This document shows, piece by piece, positions 1 through 12,957 of a stretch of DNA of 64,000 nucleotides. Source of the DNA: Luteimonas sp. (GTDB taxonomy: Bacteria; Pseudomonadota; Gammaproteobacteria; Xanthomonadales; Xanthomonadaceae); NCBI GenBank assembly GCA_024707405.1, contig JANPZU010000001.1, positions 496,001 to 560,000 on the forward strand, in the 5' to 3' direction. Under the pieces are notes generated by a model that was given only the letters and a program-made list of their open reading frames with translations, searched no databases and was not told where the DNA came from. The translations under genes were made by a program, and so were the position numbers. Every line of letters begins with the position of its first letter. Position 1 is the first letter of the stretch.

Positions 1-21
1 GGGTGATCGCGCGCCCGCGAT

Positions 22-1701
22 ATGATCCAGCGCATGCCCACACGCGCCTCCATCCGCCGCGCCGCTGCACGCATGCTCGACCCGCTGTGCAGCATGGGGC
101 TTTGGCTCGGCACCCTGTTCTTCGCTGCATCGCTCACGCCCAGCCTGATCCCGCGAGACGCGCTGCTGCAGGGCGTGCTGTGCGGCATCGCCTTCGCCGT
201 CGGCTACTGGCTGGGGGTCTTCAGCCGCTGGCTCTGGGTCTTCCTGGGATTGCCGCGATTGCGCGACCTGGCGGTCGGCCGCATCGCGACCGCCCTTGCC
301 GCCGTGATCTGCGCGTTGATGGTGATCGTGTTCCTGGCGCAGGCCTCCGGTTGGCAGAACGACATCCGCGCACGCATGGGCATGGAGGCCGTGGCGAGCG
401 CGCGCCCGATCTTCGTCGGATGCGTGGCGGGCGGCATCGCACTGGTGCTGTTGCTGCTCGGCCGGTTGTTCGGCGGCGTGGTGTACGTACTGTCGCAGCG
501 CCTGGGCCGGCACCTGCCGCGGCGCGTGTCGCTGATCGTCAGCGTGGTGCTCGCAGGCGTGCTGTTCTGGTCGATCGGCAATGGCGTTCTGTTCGAAGCC
601 GGCCTGCGCGCGCTCGACTCCTCCTACCGGCAGCTCGATGCGGTGGTCGACACCAACCTCGCGCCGCCGCAGGATCCGCGCAAGACCGGCAGTTCCGCCT
701 CGCTGGTCGACTGGTCGGGGCTTGGTCGCATGGGCCGCGCCGCGGTCGCCTCCGGCCCCACGCAGGCCGACATCGAAGCATTGACCGGCCTGCCTGCGCA
801 GGAACCGCTGCGGATCTACGTCGGCCTCAACTCCGCGGACGACATCGCGGCACGCGTCGAGCTTGCACTGGCGGAGATGATCCGCGTCGGTGCGTTCGAG
901 CGTTCGACGCTGGTGATCAATACGCCCACCGGTACCGGCTGGCTCGATCCCGGCAGCCAGATGGCGCTGGAATACCTGCAGCACGGCGATGTCGCCACGG
1001 TGTCGATGCAGTACTCGTATCTCGCCAGTTGGCTGGCGTTGATGGTCGACCCGACCTACGGCGCGGATTCGGCGCATGCGCTGTTCGCCGCCGTGCACGG
1101 CCACTGGCGCACGCTGCCGCGCGATCAGCGCCCACGCCTGTACCTGCACGGCCTGAGTTTGGGCGCGATGAATTCGGATCTGTCGGTCGACCTGTTCGAC
1201 ATCCTCGGCGATCCCTTCGATGGCGCACTGTGGGCCGGCCCGCCATTTCCCAGCCGCACCTGGCGCCATGCGACCCAGGGGCGCGATCCGACGACGACGG
1301 CATGGCGACCGCGCTACGGTGACGGCTCGGTCGTGCGATTCATGACGCAGGACGGCGCGCCTGCCGGCAATGCGCCCTGGGGCAGCACGCGAATCGTCTA
1401 CCTGCAGTACCCGAGCGACCCGATCACCTTCTTCGAGGCCGGCTCCGCACTGCGTCGCCCGGCATGGATGACCGGCCCGCGCGCCAGCGACGTCTCGGAC
1501 TCGCTGCGCTGGTTTCCGCTGGTGACCTTCCTCCAGCTCGGCATGGACATGGCGGTCGCGACCTCCACGCCGACCGGCTACGGGCATGTGTTCGCGGCGG
1601 GGCATTACGTGGATGCCTGGATCGCGACCACGGCACCGGAAGGGTGGAATGCCGATTCGGTCGAAACGCTGAAGGCGAAGCTGGCGGCGGAGGGGTTGTA
1701 G
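22..1701 (+). CDS. alpha/beta-hydrolase family membrane protein (Abhydrolase_9-like)
   Basis: 559-aa ORF with N-terminal TM segments (LWLGTLFFAASLTPSLIPRD) and a hydrolase-like GLSLGA region. Confidence 0.75.
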   Translation: MIQRMPTRASIRRAAARMLDPLCSMGLWLGTLFFAASLTPSLIPRDALLQGVLCGIAFAVGYWLGVFSRWLWVFLGLPRLRDLAVGRIATALAAVICALMVIVFLAQASGWQNDIRARMGMEAVASARPIFVGCVAGGIALVLLLLGRLFGGVVYVLSQRLGRHLPRRVSLIVSVVLAGVLFWSIGNGVLFEAGLRALDSSYRQLDAVVDTNLAPPQDPRKTGSSASLVDWSGLGRMGRAAVASGPTQADIEALTGLPAQEPLRIYVGLNSADDIAARVELALAEMIRVGAFERSTLVINTPTGTGWLDPGSQMALEYLQHGDVATVSMQYSYLASWLALMVDPTYGADSAHALFAAVHGHWRTLPRDQRPRLYLHGLSLGAMNSDLSVDLFDILGDPFDGALWAGPPFPSRTWRHATQGRDPTTTAWRPRYGDGSVVRFMTQDGAPAGNAPWGSTRIVYLQYPSDPITFFEAGSALRRPAWMTGPRASDVSDSLRWFPLVTFLQLGMDMAVATSTPTGYGHVFAAGHYVDAWIATTAPEGWNADSVETLKAKLAAEGL

Positions 1702-1716
1702 CGCCGTGCGCGGCCG

Positions 1717-2793
1717 CTAGCCACGTGCCGCGGCGAACGCCTCCGACAGGCTCTGCACGCGCCCGCAATCGGTCGAATCGTATCCGGGCAATTGACCCAG
1801 TTGCCTGCGGAACCCTTCGCTGCGCAGCAGTTCGAGCAACTCGTCCAGGCGCCCGGATTCCAGCACGTCGTGGTGGCTGAGGAAGAAATAGTGCTCGGTC
1901 ACCAGCGGATGGAAGTCCAGGCCGTAGCGACGTGCCGGCGGCTCCAGTGCGAAGCCGACATCGGCCAGTCCGCTGGCGACGTAGGCCGACACCGCGGCAT
2001 GGGTGAGTTCCTCCACGTCGCAGGCGCGGATGCGATCGAAGGCGACTCCATGCCGCTTGAGCATCGCTTCCAGCAGCAGGCGCGTGCCGGAGCCCGGCTG
2101 GCGATGGATCATGCGGATGTCGGGGCGCTCGAGATCCTGCAGGGTTTCGATGCCCCGCGGGTTGCCCGGCGCCAGCACCAGTCCCTGCCGGCGACGCGCA
2201 AGATGGATCACGCGATCGACGTCCGCATCGAGACGGTCGCGATAGTGCGCGTACAGCACCGGTTCGAGTTCGCCGATCGGCAGGTGCAACCCGGCGATGT
2301 CGCAGGCGCCGCTGCGCAGCGCCGCCAGCGCGTCATCGGGACTGCGGTACTTGAGGTCGAGCGGCATGTCGCGCTCGGCCATGCAGCGACGCAGCGTTTC
2401 CACGCCGAAACCGTGCGAGGCATGCACGCGCAACGGCAACGCCTGTGCACGCAGCACGCGGTCGAACTCCGCCTCCATTTCGGTTGCCAGGCTGTCGAGC
2501 ATCGGCGACAGGCGTGCGGAAATGCGCTTGTCCGCCCACAGCAGGCGCTCGCCGATCTCGGTCAGGGTCGCGCCTCTTCCACGCGTTGCCCTCAGCAGCG
2601 GCTTTCCCAACGTGGCCTGCGCCTGCTGCAGCAGACCCCACGCATAGCGATACGACATGTCCACCCGGCGCGCGGCGGCAGCGAGTGAACCGGTCTCGTG
2701 CACGGCGATCAGCAGCGCAAGCACGGGTGGCAGGACGCGCTGCCCGTCGCTTGATGCAACGCTCCAGCGCGGCTCGATCACGACCTTGTACAT
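1717..2793 (-). CDS. ModE/LysR-like HTH regulator with substrate-binding (PBP-like) domain
   Basis: In-frame start MYKVVIEPRW within the long minus ORF; N-terminal ETGSLAAAARRVDMSYRYAWGLL HTH, C-terminal PBP_like domain (QPGSGTRLLLEAML). Confidence 0.8.
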   Translation of the reverse strand: MYKVVIEPRWSVASSDGQRVLPPVLALLIAVHETGSLAAAARRVDMSYRYAWGLLQQAQATLGKPLLRATRGRGATLTEIGERLLWADKRISARLSPMLDSLATEMEAEFDRVLRAQALPLRVHASHGFGVETLRRCMAERDMPLDLKYRSPDDALAALRSGACDIAGLHLPIGELEPVLYAHYRDRLDADVDRVIHLARRRQGLVLAPGNPRGIETLQDLERPDIRMIHRQPGSGTRLLLEAMLKRHGVAFDRIRACDVEELTHAAVSAYVASGLADVGFALEPPARRYGLDFHPLVTEHYFFLSHHDVLESGRLDELLELLRSEGFRRQLGQLPGYDSTDCGRVQSLSEAFAAARG

Positions 2794-2946
2794 GCCCACC
2801 TCCGTGCTGCATCGCAATGCGGCGCGACCGCCGATTTCATATGCACATGAAAACCTATTGTCGACTATCGCACTAGGACAAAACGCCCCACTTCCGCATT
2901 GATCGTGGTCAAATCCTGCCGCCCCGGACAAGAGGGCACCTGCCAA

Positions 2947-2966
2947 ATATGCTTTCAAAAGCATAT
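2947..2966. promoter_or_regulatory. perfect inverted repeat ATATGCTTT-CA-AAAGCATAT, candidate operator
   Basis: 9-bp perfect arms, 2-nt spacer, in the intergenic region between divergent regulator and transporter. Confidence 0.6.
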
Positions 2967-3042
2967 CAATGCAAGGACACACCACACACAAGGCACTGCG
3001 CCGACTTCGCATCGGCTGCGGGCAAAGGGGAGGAAACAACGC

Positions 3043-4731
3043 ATGGCGAACAGCACTGCACCAGGACTCGGTATCGGCGTCGGGATCGATGCCCCCGGCC
3101 TGCTCGACAAGGCCCGCATCATCGCCAAACCCGGCTTCAACCGATGGCTGGTACCGCCGGCGGCGCTGGCGATCCACCTGTGCATCGGCATGGCCTACGG
3201 CTTCAGCGTGTTCTGGCTGCCGCTGTCGATGGCGGTCGGCATCGACCAGCCCCTCGCCTGCTCGGCCGACATGGGTTTCCTGCAGCGCATTTTCTCGTCC
3301 AGCTGCGACTGGCGCGTGGCCGAACTGGGCTGGATGTACACACTTTTCTTCGTGCTGCTGGGCTGTTCGGCGGCGATCTGGGGCGGCTGGCTGGAACGCG
3401 CCGGCCCGCGCAAGGCCGGCGTGGTGTCGGCGGTGTGCTGGTGCGGCGGCCTGCTGATCTCGGCGCTGGGCATCCACCTGCACCAGATCTGGATGCTGTG
3501 GCTGGGTTCGGGCGTGATCGGCGGCATTGGCCTCGGCCTGGGCTACATCTCGCCCGTGTCCACGCTGATCAAGTGGTTCCCTGATCGCCGCGGCATGGCG
3601 ACCGGCATGGCGATCATGGGCTTCGGCGGCGGTGCGCTGATCGGCAGCCCGCTGGCCGACATGCTGATGCGCCACTTCGCCACCCCGACCTCGGTCGGCG
3701 TGAAGGAAACCTTCCTGGTGATGGCGGTCGTGTACTTCATCTTCATGATGGCCGGCGCCTTCGGCTACCGCGTGCCGCCGACCGGCTGGAAGCCCAAGGG
3801 CTGGACGCCGCCACCGGCCAAGGACAACGCGATGATCACCCGCGGCCACGTGCACGTGAGCAAGGTCTGGGGCATTCCGCAGTTCTGGCTGGTGTGGGGC
3901 GTGTTGTGCCTCAACGTGTCGGCGGGCATCGGCGTGATCGGCATGGCCTCGCCGATGCTGCAGGAAATGTTCGGCGGCAAGCTGATCGGCATCGATGCCG
4001 GCTTCAACGAACTCGACGGCGCGCAGCTGGCGGCCATCGCCGCGATTGCCGCGGGCTTCACCGGCCTGCTCAGCCTGTTCAACATCGGCGGTCGTTTCTT
4101 CTGGGCCTCGCTGTCGGACAAGTTCGGCCGCAAGCTCACCTACACCATCTTCTTCGTCCTCGGCTTCGTGCTGTACGCGGCCGCGCCGACCCTCGGCAAC
4201 GCCGGTTCGATCGCACTGTTCGTCGCCGCGTTCTGCGTGATCCTGTCGATGTACGGCGGCGGCTTCGCCACCGTGCCGGCGTATCTCGCCGACCTGTTCG
4301 GCACGCAGATGGTCGGCGCGATCCACGGCCGCCTGCTCACGGCATGGGCCACCGCCGGCATCCTCGGCCCGGTGGTCGTGGGCTACATGCGCGAATACCA
4401 GCTCGGCCTCGGCATGCCGCCGTCGCAGGTCTACAACACGACGATGTACATCCTCGCCGGCATGCTGGTGCTGGGCCTGCTGTGCAACCTGCTGGTGCGC
4501 CCGGTGAACCCGAAGCACTTCATGACCGACGAGGAACTGGCGCGCGAGAAGCAGCTTGCCCACGAGAAGGTCGACGACAGCGGTGCCTCGCTGGTACCGC
4601 AGGAAGAGATGGATCGCATCGGCAACGGCGGCAATCCGGTCGTGATCGGCCTGGCCTGGGCGGCGGTCGGCATTCCGCTGCTCTGGGGCATGTGGGTCAC
4701 GCTGCAGAAGGCGCTGGTGCTGTTCAGTTGA
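3043..4731 (+). CDS. OFA-family MFS transporter (oxalate/formate antiporter-like)
   Basis: 12-TM-like ORF; RBS-like aggggaggaaa upstream of ATG 3043; adjacent to fdhD/fdhF. Confidence 0.85.
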   Translation: MANSTAPGLGIGVGIDAPGLLDKARIIAKPGFNRWLVPPAALAIHLCIGMAYGFSVFWLPLSMAVGIDQPLACSADMGFLQRIFSSSCDWRVAELGWMYTLFFVLLGCSAAIWGGWLERAGPRKAGVVSAVCWCGGLLISALGIHLHQIWMLWLGSGVIGGIGLGLGYISPVSTLIKWFPDRRGMATGMAIMGFGGGALIGSPLADMLMRHFATPTSVGVKETFLVMAVVYFIFMMAGAFGYRVPPTGWKPKGWTPPPAKDNAMITRGHVHVSKVWGIPQFWLVWGVLCLNVSAGIGVIGMASPMLQEMFGGKLIGIDAGFNELDGAQLAAIAAIAAGFTGLLSLFNIGGRFFWASLSDKFGRKLTYTIFFVLGFVLYAAAPTLGNAGSIALFVAAFCVILSMYGGGFATVPAYLADLFGTQMVGAIHGRLLTAWATAGILGPVVVGYMREYQLGLGMPPSQVYNTTMYILAGMLVLGLLCNLLVRPVNPKHFMTDEELAREKQLAHEKVDDSGASLVPQEEMDRIGNGGNPVVIGLAWAAVGIPLLWGMWVTLQKALVLFS

Positions 4732-4786
4732 TCGAGGATGTTGCGCCGCAACCGCCCGCACACGGCGGTTGCGGCATGCTCACGCC

Positions 4787-5651
4787 ATGACCCGTCCCTC
4801 GACGAATCCCGACCCGGCCGTACCCGACAGCGGCAGCGTGCTGCGCGCGGTCGAACGCTGGCGCGACGGCCGACGCAACACACTCGACGACCATGTCGCC
4901 GAGGAAGTGCCGGTGGCCTTCGTCTACAACGACGTGCCGTTCGCGGTGATGATGGCGACACCTTCGACCTGTCCGATTTCGCCATCGGCTTCGCGATCAG
5001 CGAAGGCATCGTCGCGCATGGCAACGATGCATCCGTGGAGCGCATCGAGCATCTGCTGGAAGGCATCGAGATCCGCGTACGCATCCCCGAAGACCGCGCC
5101 GAGGCGCTCGACCGCAGGCGGCGCAGCCTCAGCGGGCGCAGTGGCTGCGGTGTCTGTGGCAGCGAGCTGCTGGAATCCGCGCTGCGGCAACCGCCGCCCG
5201 TCTACGCCGACGTGCGCGTCTCCACTGCGGCACTGCGCAAGGCGCTGCACGCATTGCGCGAATCGCAGGCGATCAATGCGATCACCGGCGCCACCCATGC
5301 CGCAGGCTGGGCATCGCTCGACGGGAACCTGCAGCTGGTGCGCGAGGACATCGGCCGCCACAACGCGCTCGACAAGCTGATCGGCGCGATGCATGCGGCA
5401 GGCATCGATCCGGCGACCGGCTTCCTCGTGGTCACCAGCCGCGCCAGCTACGAAATGGCGATGAAAGCGGCCAGCGCCGGCATCGCCCTGATGGCCGCGA
5501 TCTCGGCGCCGACCGCCCTGGCGATCTCGCTGGCCGAACGCGCCAACCTCACCCTCATCGGCTTCGCCCGCGACGACGGGCATGCCATCTACACGCATTC
5601 GCATCGCCTGCATGACCACGCGGGCGGACAGGCAGGACGACAGGCAACACC

Positions 5652-5655
<4 letters not shown>
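4787..5655 (+). pseudogene. fdhD: fdhD-like formate dehydrogenase accessory sulfurtransferase, interrupted by a 1-nt frameshift near 4962
   Basis: VPVAFVYNDVPFAVMMATP in one frame continues as FDLSDFAIGFAISEGIV...CGVCG in another frame. Confidence 0.85.
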
Positions 5656-7992
<2,337 letters not shown>

Positions 7993-8009
<17 letters not shown>

Positions 8010-8262
8010 CGATCCGTTCGTCGCAGCATTGCTGGCGGAACTGATCGCGGAACCGGACGGCATGTCGCTGCCGCGGCTGTGCAAGCGGCTGGGCGTACGC
8101 ATGAGCGTGCTGATGCGCACGCTGGCGTGGATCGGCGAGGACAGCATCGGCGGCATGGCGGGTGCCGGGCTCGTACGTGTCGTGCATGAACGTGGCCGAG
8201 ACGTAGCCATGCTCACCGACAAGGGGCGGCAACACATCACACCCGCCCAAACCGGGGCATGA
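7993..8262 (+). CDS. small winged-helix-like protein of unknown function
   Basis: 89-aa ORF overlapping the end of the oxidoreductase gene; SLPRLCKRLGVRMSVLMRTL HTH-like. Confidence 0.6.
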
Positions 8263-8342
8263 CCTGCGGCACACGCCGCTAACGGGATTCGAATGCAACC
8301 TGCGCCATGATCCAACATCCACCGGATCGTCGGAGCATACGC

Positions 8343-9323
8343 ATGACCAACCGTCGCGACTTCCTCACGACCATCGGCCTCGCCGCCACCGGCATCACCC
8401 TCGCCCCGCTCAGCGCCTGCAGCCAGGATGCACCACGGATCCCGTCCGGGCCGGAAGACAAGCCGCTGGGCGCGATTGCGGATGTCACGCCGCTGGCCGC
8501 TGCCTTGTTGACGCGCCCGATCCCTTCGTCCGGACAGGCGCTGCCGGTGATCGGCGCCGGCACCTCGGGCAGCTACGAAGTTCCGCTGGCATCGACCGAG
8601 TTCGATGCGCTCAAGGAAGTCGTGAGGGTGTTCTTCGAAGGCGGCGGCAGCGTCATCGACACCTCGCCCAACTACTCCAACGCCGAGGACGTGGTGGGCG
8701 CACTGCTGGCCGATGGCGGCTGGCGCGACCGCTGCTTCATCGCCACCAAGCTGGCGGCCGACAGTCGCGACGCGCTCGAAGCGCAATGGGCCGACTCGCT
8801 GCGGCGCCTGCGCACCGACCGCGTAGAACTGCTGCAGGTACACAACCTGCGCAACCTGGGCGAGGCCCTGCCCTATGCACGCGAACTGCAGCAGGCGGGC
8901 AAGACCAAGTACATCGGCATCACCCACTACCTCGAGCGCGGGCATGCGGACACGGCGCGGATCATGCGCGACGAAAAGCCGGATTTCGTGCAGATCAACT
9001 ATTCGGTCAATGCACCGCAGGCCGCGCGCACGATTTTCCCGCTGGCGCAGGAACTCGGCATCGCCGTCATCGTCAACCGCGCCTTCGACGATGGGAAGCT
9101 GTTCGCCGCAGTGCGAGACAAGCCGCTGCCGGGTTGGGCCGACGACGTCGAAGTCACGTCCTGGGCGCAGATGTTCCTGAAATTCGTGGTCAGCCATCCC
9201 GCCGTGACCGTGGTGATCCCCGCCACCGGCAGGCCGGATCGCCAGGCCGACAACCTCAAGGGCGGCACCGGGCCGTTGCTCAGCCAGGCGCAACAGGACG
9301 AACTGGTCGCGCTGTTCGGCTGA
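8343..9323 (+). CDS. aldo/keto reductase with Tat-type signal peptide
   Basis: MTNRRDFLTTIGLAATGITLAPLSAC twin-Arg leader; AKR pattern in body. Confidence 0.85.
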   Translation: MTNRRDFLTTIGLAATGITLAPLSACSQDAPRIPSGPEDKPLGAIADVTPLAAALLTRPIPSSGQALPVIGAGTSGSYEVPLASTEFDALKEVVRVFFEGGGSVIDTSPNYSNAEDVVGALLADGGWRDRCFIATKLAADSRDALEAQWADSLRRLRTDRVELLQVHNLRNLGEALPYARELQQAGKTKYIGITHYLERGHADTARIMRDEKPDFVQINYSVNAPQAARTIFPLAQELGIAVIVNRAFDDGKLFAAVRDKPLPGWADDVEVTSWAQMFLKFVVSHPAVTVVIPATGRPDRQADNLKGGTGPLLSQAQQDELVALFG

Positions 9324-9357
9324 CGCACGCCGATCACAGGATCCGGAGAAGACCTCC

Positions 9358-10714
9358 ATGCCAGGCCAGCCATCCACGCGTCGCACCCCCGGTTTCCTGC
9401 AGGAAGCATTGAACCTGCGTCGGGACGAGATCGCGCCGGTGCTGATCGGCGCGGTGTTCTTCTTCTGCATCCTGACCGCACTGATGCTGCTGCGCCCGGC
9501 GCGCGACGCGCTGGGCATGGAGCGCGGCATCGAAAGCATCCGCTGGCTGTTCATCGGCACCGCCGTGGTCACGCTGCTGGTGAACCCCGTGTTCGGCTGG
9601 CTGGTCAGCCGCTTCCGCCGGCTGCACTTCATCTCGACCACCTACCTGTTCTTCGCGCTCAGCCTGGCCGGGTTCTGGGGGCTGCTGGTATTCGCGCCGG
9701 GAGCGGTGGGCGCGCGGAGCGGACAAGTGTTCTTCGTCTGGTTCAGCGTCTTCAACCTGTTCGTGACCATGGTGTTCTGGGCTTTGCTGGCAGACCGTTT
9801 CAGCAGCGAACAAGCCAAGCGCTTCTTCGCCCTGATCGCGGTCGGAGGCACGCTGGGCGCGATCTTCGGGCCATGGTTGGCCGCGCGACTGGCCGAACCC
9901 CTCGGCACGCCGAGCCTGTTGCTGGTGGCCGCAGGCTTTCCTGCTGGCCGCCATCGTGCTGGCGTGGTTGCTGGTCTGGATCCGCCCCGACCGCAGCGCA
10001 GCGCGCGTTGGCGAAGACCGCGCACCTGCGTCGGTAGCCGCCGAAGAAGCCGTGCGCATCGGTGGCAGTGCCTGGGCCGGCCTGCGCGCAGTGTTCTCGT
10101 CGCCCTACCTGCTCGGCATCGCCGGTTACGTGTTGCTGATGACCGTGGTGGCGACCTTCATCTACTTCACCCGGCTGCAGATGGTCGCCGCCGCCGAGGC
10201 CGACCTGGACGCACGCACGGCATTGCTCGGCAACATCGACATGTGGACGCAGGTCGCGGTGCTTGTGCTGCAGCTCACGCTCACCGGCCAGGTCATCAAG
10301 CGCTTCGGCGTGGGCGTCGCGCTGGCCGCCTTGCCCATCGCCACCGCCCTCGGTTTCATCGGCCTGGCGATCTACGGTTCGTTCGTGGTGCTGATCCTGC
10401 TGGAAGCCACCAATCGTGCATTGCAGCGCGGCCTGACCCGTCCCGCGCGCGAAACGCTGTTCACCGTCGTCGGCCGCGAGGACAAGTACAAGGCCAAGGC
10501 CTTCATCGACACCTTCGTCTATCGCATCGGTGACGTGGTCGGCGCGCAAACCGAAGGCGCACTCGGTCGGCTGGGGCTCGCGCTCGGCGGACTGGTCAGC
10601 GTGGTCGTGCCGTTGGCACTGGTGTGGGCGGCACTAGGCATCTGGCTGGGACGCGGGCAGCAGCGCCGTTCGGAAGAAGCCGGCAAGGCCATGCCGGTTC
10701 GCGCCGCCGATTGA
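9358..10714 (+). pseudogene. Npt1/Npt2-like MFS transporter, frameshifted (+1 T) near 9937
   Basis: N-terminal ORF 9358.. and C-terminal ORF 9956..10714 join as LLLVAAGFLLAAIVLAWLLVWIRPDRS if one T is removed. Confidence 0.75.
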
Positions 10715-10732
10715 ACGCGGCACGCCGGGGCA

Positions 10733-11635
10733 TTACCGCGCCCTGCCCTGGCTGAAGGCGACGCTGCCGAGGATCAAGGCGCCGGCCAGCGCCATCGTCC
10801 AGGTCAGCGGTTCGCCCAGCAGCCACCAGGCCCAGCCGACGCCGAACAGCGGGATCAGGTAGGTGACGGTCGAGGCGCGGTTGGCGCCGATGCGCGCGAT
10901 CAACCGGTAGTACATGACGAAGGCAAGGCCGGTGCACAGCACGCCCAACGCCGCAGCCGACCACCACGACGATGCCGGAATCGGGGCTTGCGGCCATTGC
11001 ACGACCGCGAACGGAAGCGTCAACAGCGCCGCGGCGCCCAGCGTCGCGGAAGCGACCGCCGCAGGCGGCAGGCCGGTGAGGTGGCGTCGCACCAGGTTGA
11101 TGCCGATGCCGTAGAGGAACGACGCCGTGGCGCCCGCCACCACCGCCCAGCCCACGCTGAGGCCGGCGATCTTGCCGCTGGCCAGCACGACCACGCCGGC
11201 GAAACCGACCAGCAACGCAGTCGCGCGTCGCCCGCCGATGCGCTCGCCGAAGAACAAGAAGCCGACCAGCGCGGTGAACAGCACCGTCATCGCGTTCGCG
11301 ATGGCGCCGACGCCCGCGGGCGCGCGTTGCGCCGCCCACGCGAACAGGATGGACGGCACCGCGGAATTGATCGCACCGATCAAGGCCAGCTTCGGCCACA
11401 ACCGCAACGGGAAGGCGGCACGGCTGCGCCAGAGGAACGGCAGCAGCACGATCGCCCCGAGCGCCAGGCGCACTTCGACCAGCGGCACCGGCCCGAAGTC
11501 GTCCGCGGCGATGCGCATGAACAGGAACGATGCGCCCCAGATCGCTCCGAGCAGGCAAAGCTCAAGCGGATCCAGCCACGCATTGATCCGCGCATCCTGC
11601 AATGGGGGCGTTGCGACGTTGCCGGGGGAAGACAT
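10733..11635 (-). CDS. EamA/DMT-family transporter
   Basis: about 10 TM segments; ELCLLGAIWGASFLFMRIA and second EamA repeat. Confidence 0.85.
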   Translation of the reverse strand: MSSPGNVATPPLQDARINAWLDPLELCLLGAIWGASFLFMRIAADDFGPVPLVEVRLALGAIVLLPFLWRSRAAFPLRLWPKLALIGAINSAVPSILFAWAAQRAPAGVGAIANAMTVLFTALVGFLFFGERIGGRRATALLVGFAGVVVLASGKIAGLSVGWAVVAGATASFLYGIGINLVRRHLTGLPPAAVASATLGAAALLTLPFAVVQWPQAPIPASSWWSAAALGVLCTGLAFVMYYRLIARIGANRASTVTYLIPLFGVGWAWWLLGEPLTWTMALAGALILGSVAFSQGRAR

Positions 11636-11739
11636 CTGAGCAGTCACCGGAAATGGGACGAGCGATTGTCCTTGTCCTTGCAAAGTCTGCAAGAACCTCG
11701 TGCCTCCGCCTGGCTTGCCCGGGCAGGCGTCAGCTTGCG

Positions 11740-12810
11740 TCAGGCCACGACCACCTGGTCGCGTCCTGCGCGTTTGGCGGCATACATCGCCTCATCGGCG
11801 CGCTTGAACATCGCTTCCACGGTATCGTCGCGGCGGCGGAACTGGGCGATGCCGATGCTCACCGTCACCGGCAGGCCCATCGGCAGCATCGCGATGGATT
11901 CGCGGATGAACTCGCACTGCAGCCGCGCTTCGTCGGCATTGCAGTCCGCAAGCAGCAGCACGAACTCCTCTCCGCCATGCCGCGCAGCCAGGCCGCCGCC
12001 GGCGAACTGCGAGCGCAGCAGGCCACCGATCGCCACCAGCACCTCGTCGCCCATGGCATGGCCGTGCAGGTCGTTGATGGTCTTGAAATGGTCGATGTCC
12101 AGCATCGCCACCGACAGGTGCTGTCCGTCCCGCAACGAACGCTCCATCGCCTGCGACAGTGCCGCAGCGAATGCACGGCGGTTGGGCAAGCCGGTCAGCG
12201 GGTCGGTGCGGGTCTGCTCGGCAAGGTCGGCGTTCTGCTCTTCCAGTTCCTGCTGGTAGTTCTGCAGTGCCTGCTCGTACCACTCGCGTTCGCGAAGCTG
12301 CAAGCTCAGCTTCCGGCTGACCTTGCGCAGTTCCATCAGGTAAGACGCCTGCCGCGACAACGCGCGCAATGCCTCCACCTGGGCGGGCTCGATGCTGCGG
12401 GGCTGGTGGTCGATCACGCACAACGTGCCCAGCGCGAAGCCATCGGACGTCACCAGCGGCGCTCCCGCGTAGAAGCGGATGCCGGGATCTCCGGTCACCA
12501 GCGGATTGTCGGCAAAACGAGCATCCAGGGTCGCGTCGTCGACCACCATGACCGTGTCGGGATCCAGGATCGCATGCGCGCAGAACGAGCACTCCCGCGG
12601 CGTCTCCGCTTCCTCGATGCCGAGCCGGGCCTTGAACCACTGGCGTTCGCTGTCGATCAGGCTCACCGTCGCCATCGGCACGGCACACAACGCCGCCGCG
12701 ATGGCGACGAGGTCGTCGAACCCCTTGTCCGGCGCGGTATCGAGGATATCGAAACTGTGCAGCGCCGCGAGGCGTGCCTCCTCGTTCTCCGGTTTGCTCG
12801 GCTTGCCCAT
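11740..12810 (-). CDS. GAF-domain diguanylate cyclase
   Basis: GAF-like N-terminus (PMATVSLIDSERQWFKARLG), GGDEF domain with GGEEF. Confidence 0.9.
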   Translation of the reverse strand: MGKPSKPENEEARLAALHSFDILDTAPDKGFDDLVAIAAALCAVPMATVSLIDSERQWFKARLGIEEAETPRECSFCAHAILDPDTVMVVDDATLDARFADNPLVTGDPGIRFYAGAPLVTSDGFALGTLCVIDHQPRSIEPAQVEALRALSRQASYLMELRKVSRKLSLQLREREWYEQALQNYQQELEEQNADLAEQTRTDPLTGLPNRRAFAAALSQAMERSLRDGQHLSVAMLDIDHFKTINDLHGHAMGDEVLVAIGGLLRSQFAGGGLAARHGGEEFVLLLADCNADEARLQCEFIRESIAMLPMGLPVTVSIGIAQFRRRDDTVEAMFKRADEAMYAAKRAGRDQVVVA

Positions 12811-12957
12811 GCCTCCAGCTCCCTGTCGATCAACCACGGGCAAGTATGCCTGCCGCAGTCGCAGGGCCATGGCTGGAAACACGGTTTCGCGAACGCGGGC
12901 ACATCCTCGCCGCGGCCGGCTGCGTGACAAGATGCCCGCCGGCACGAACCACCCGGC

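Noticed and set aside
1717-4761. 1014-aa minus-strand ORF
   Set aside because: Only the part from MYKVVIEPRW (2793) resembles a protein; the upstream part is antisense to the MFS gene with His/Arg/Gln-rich low-complexity composition typical of GC-rich shadow ORFs.
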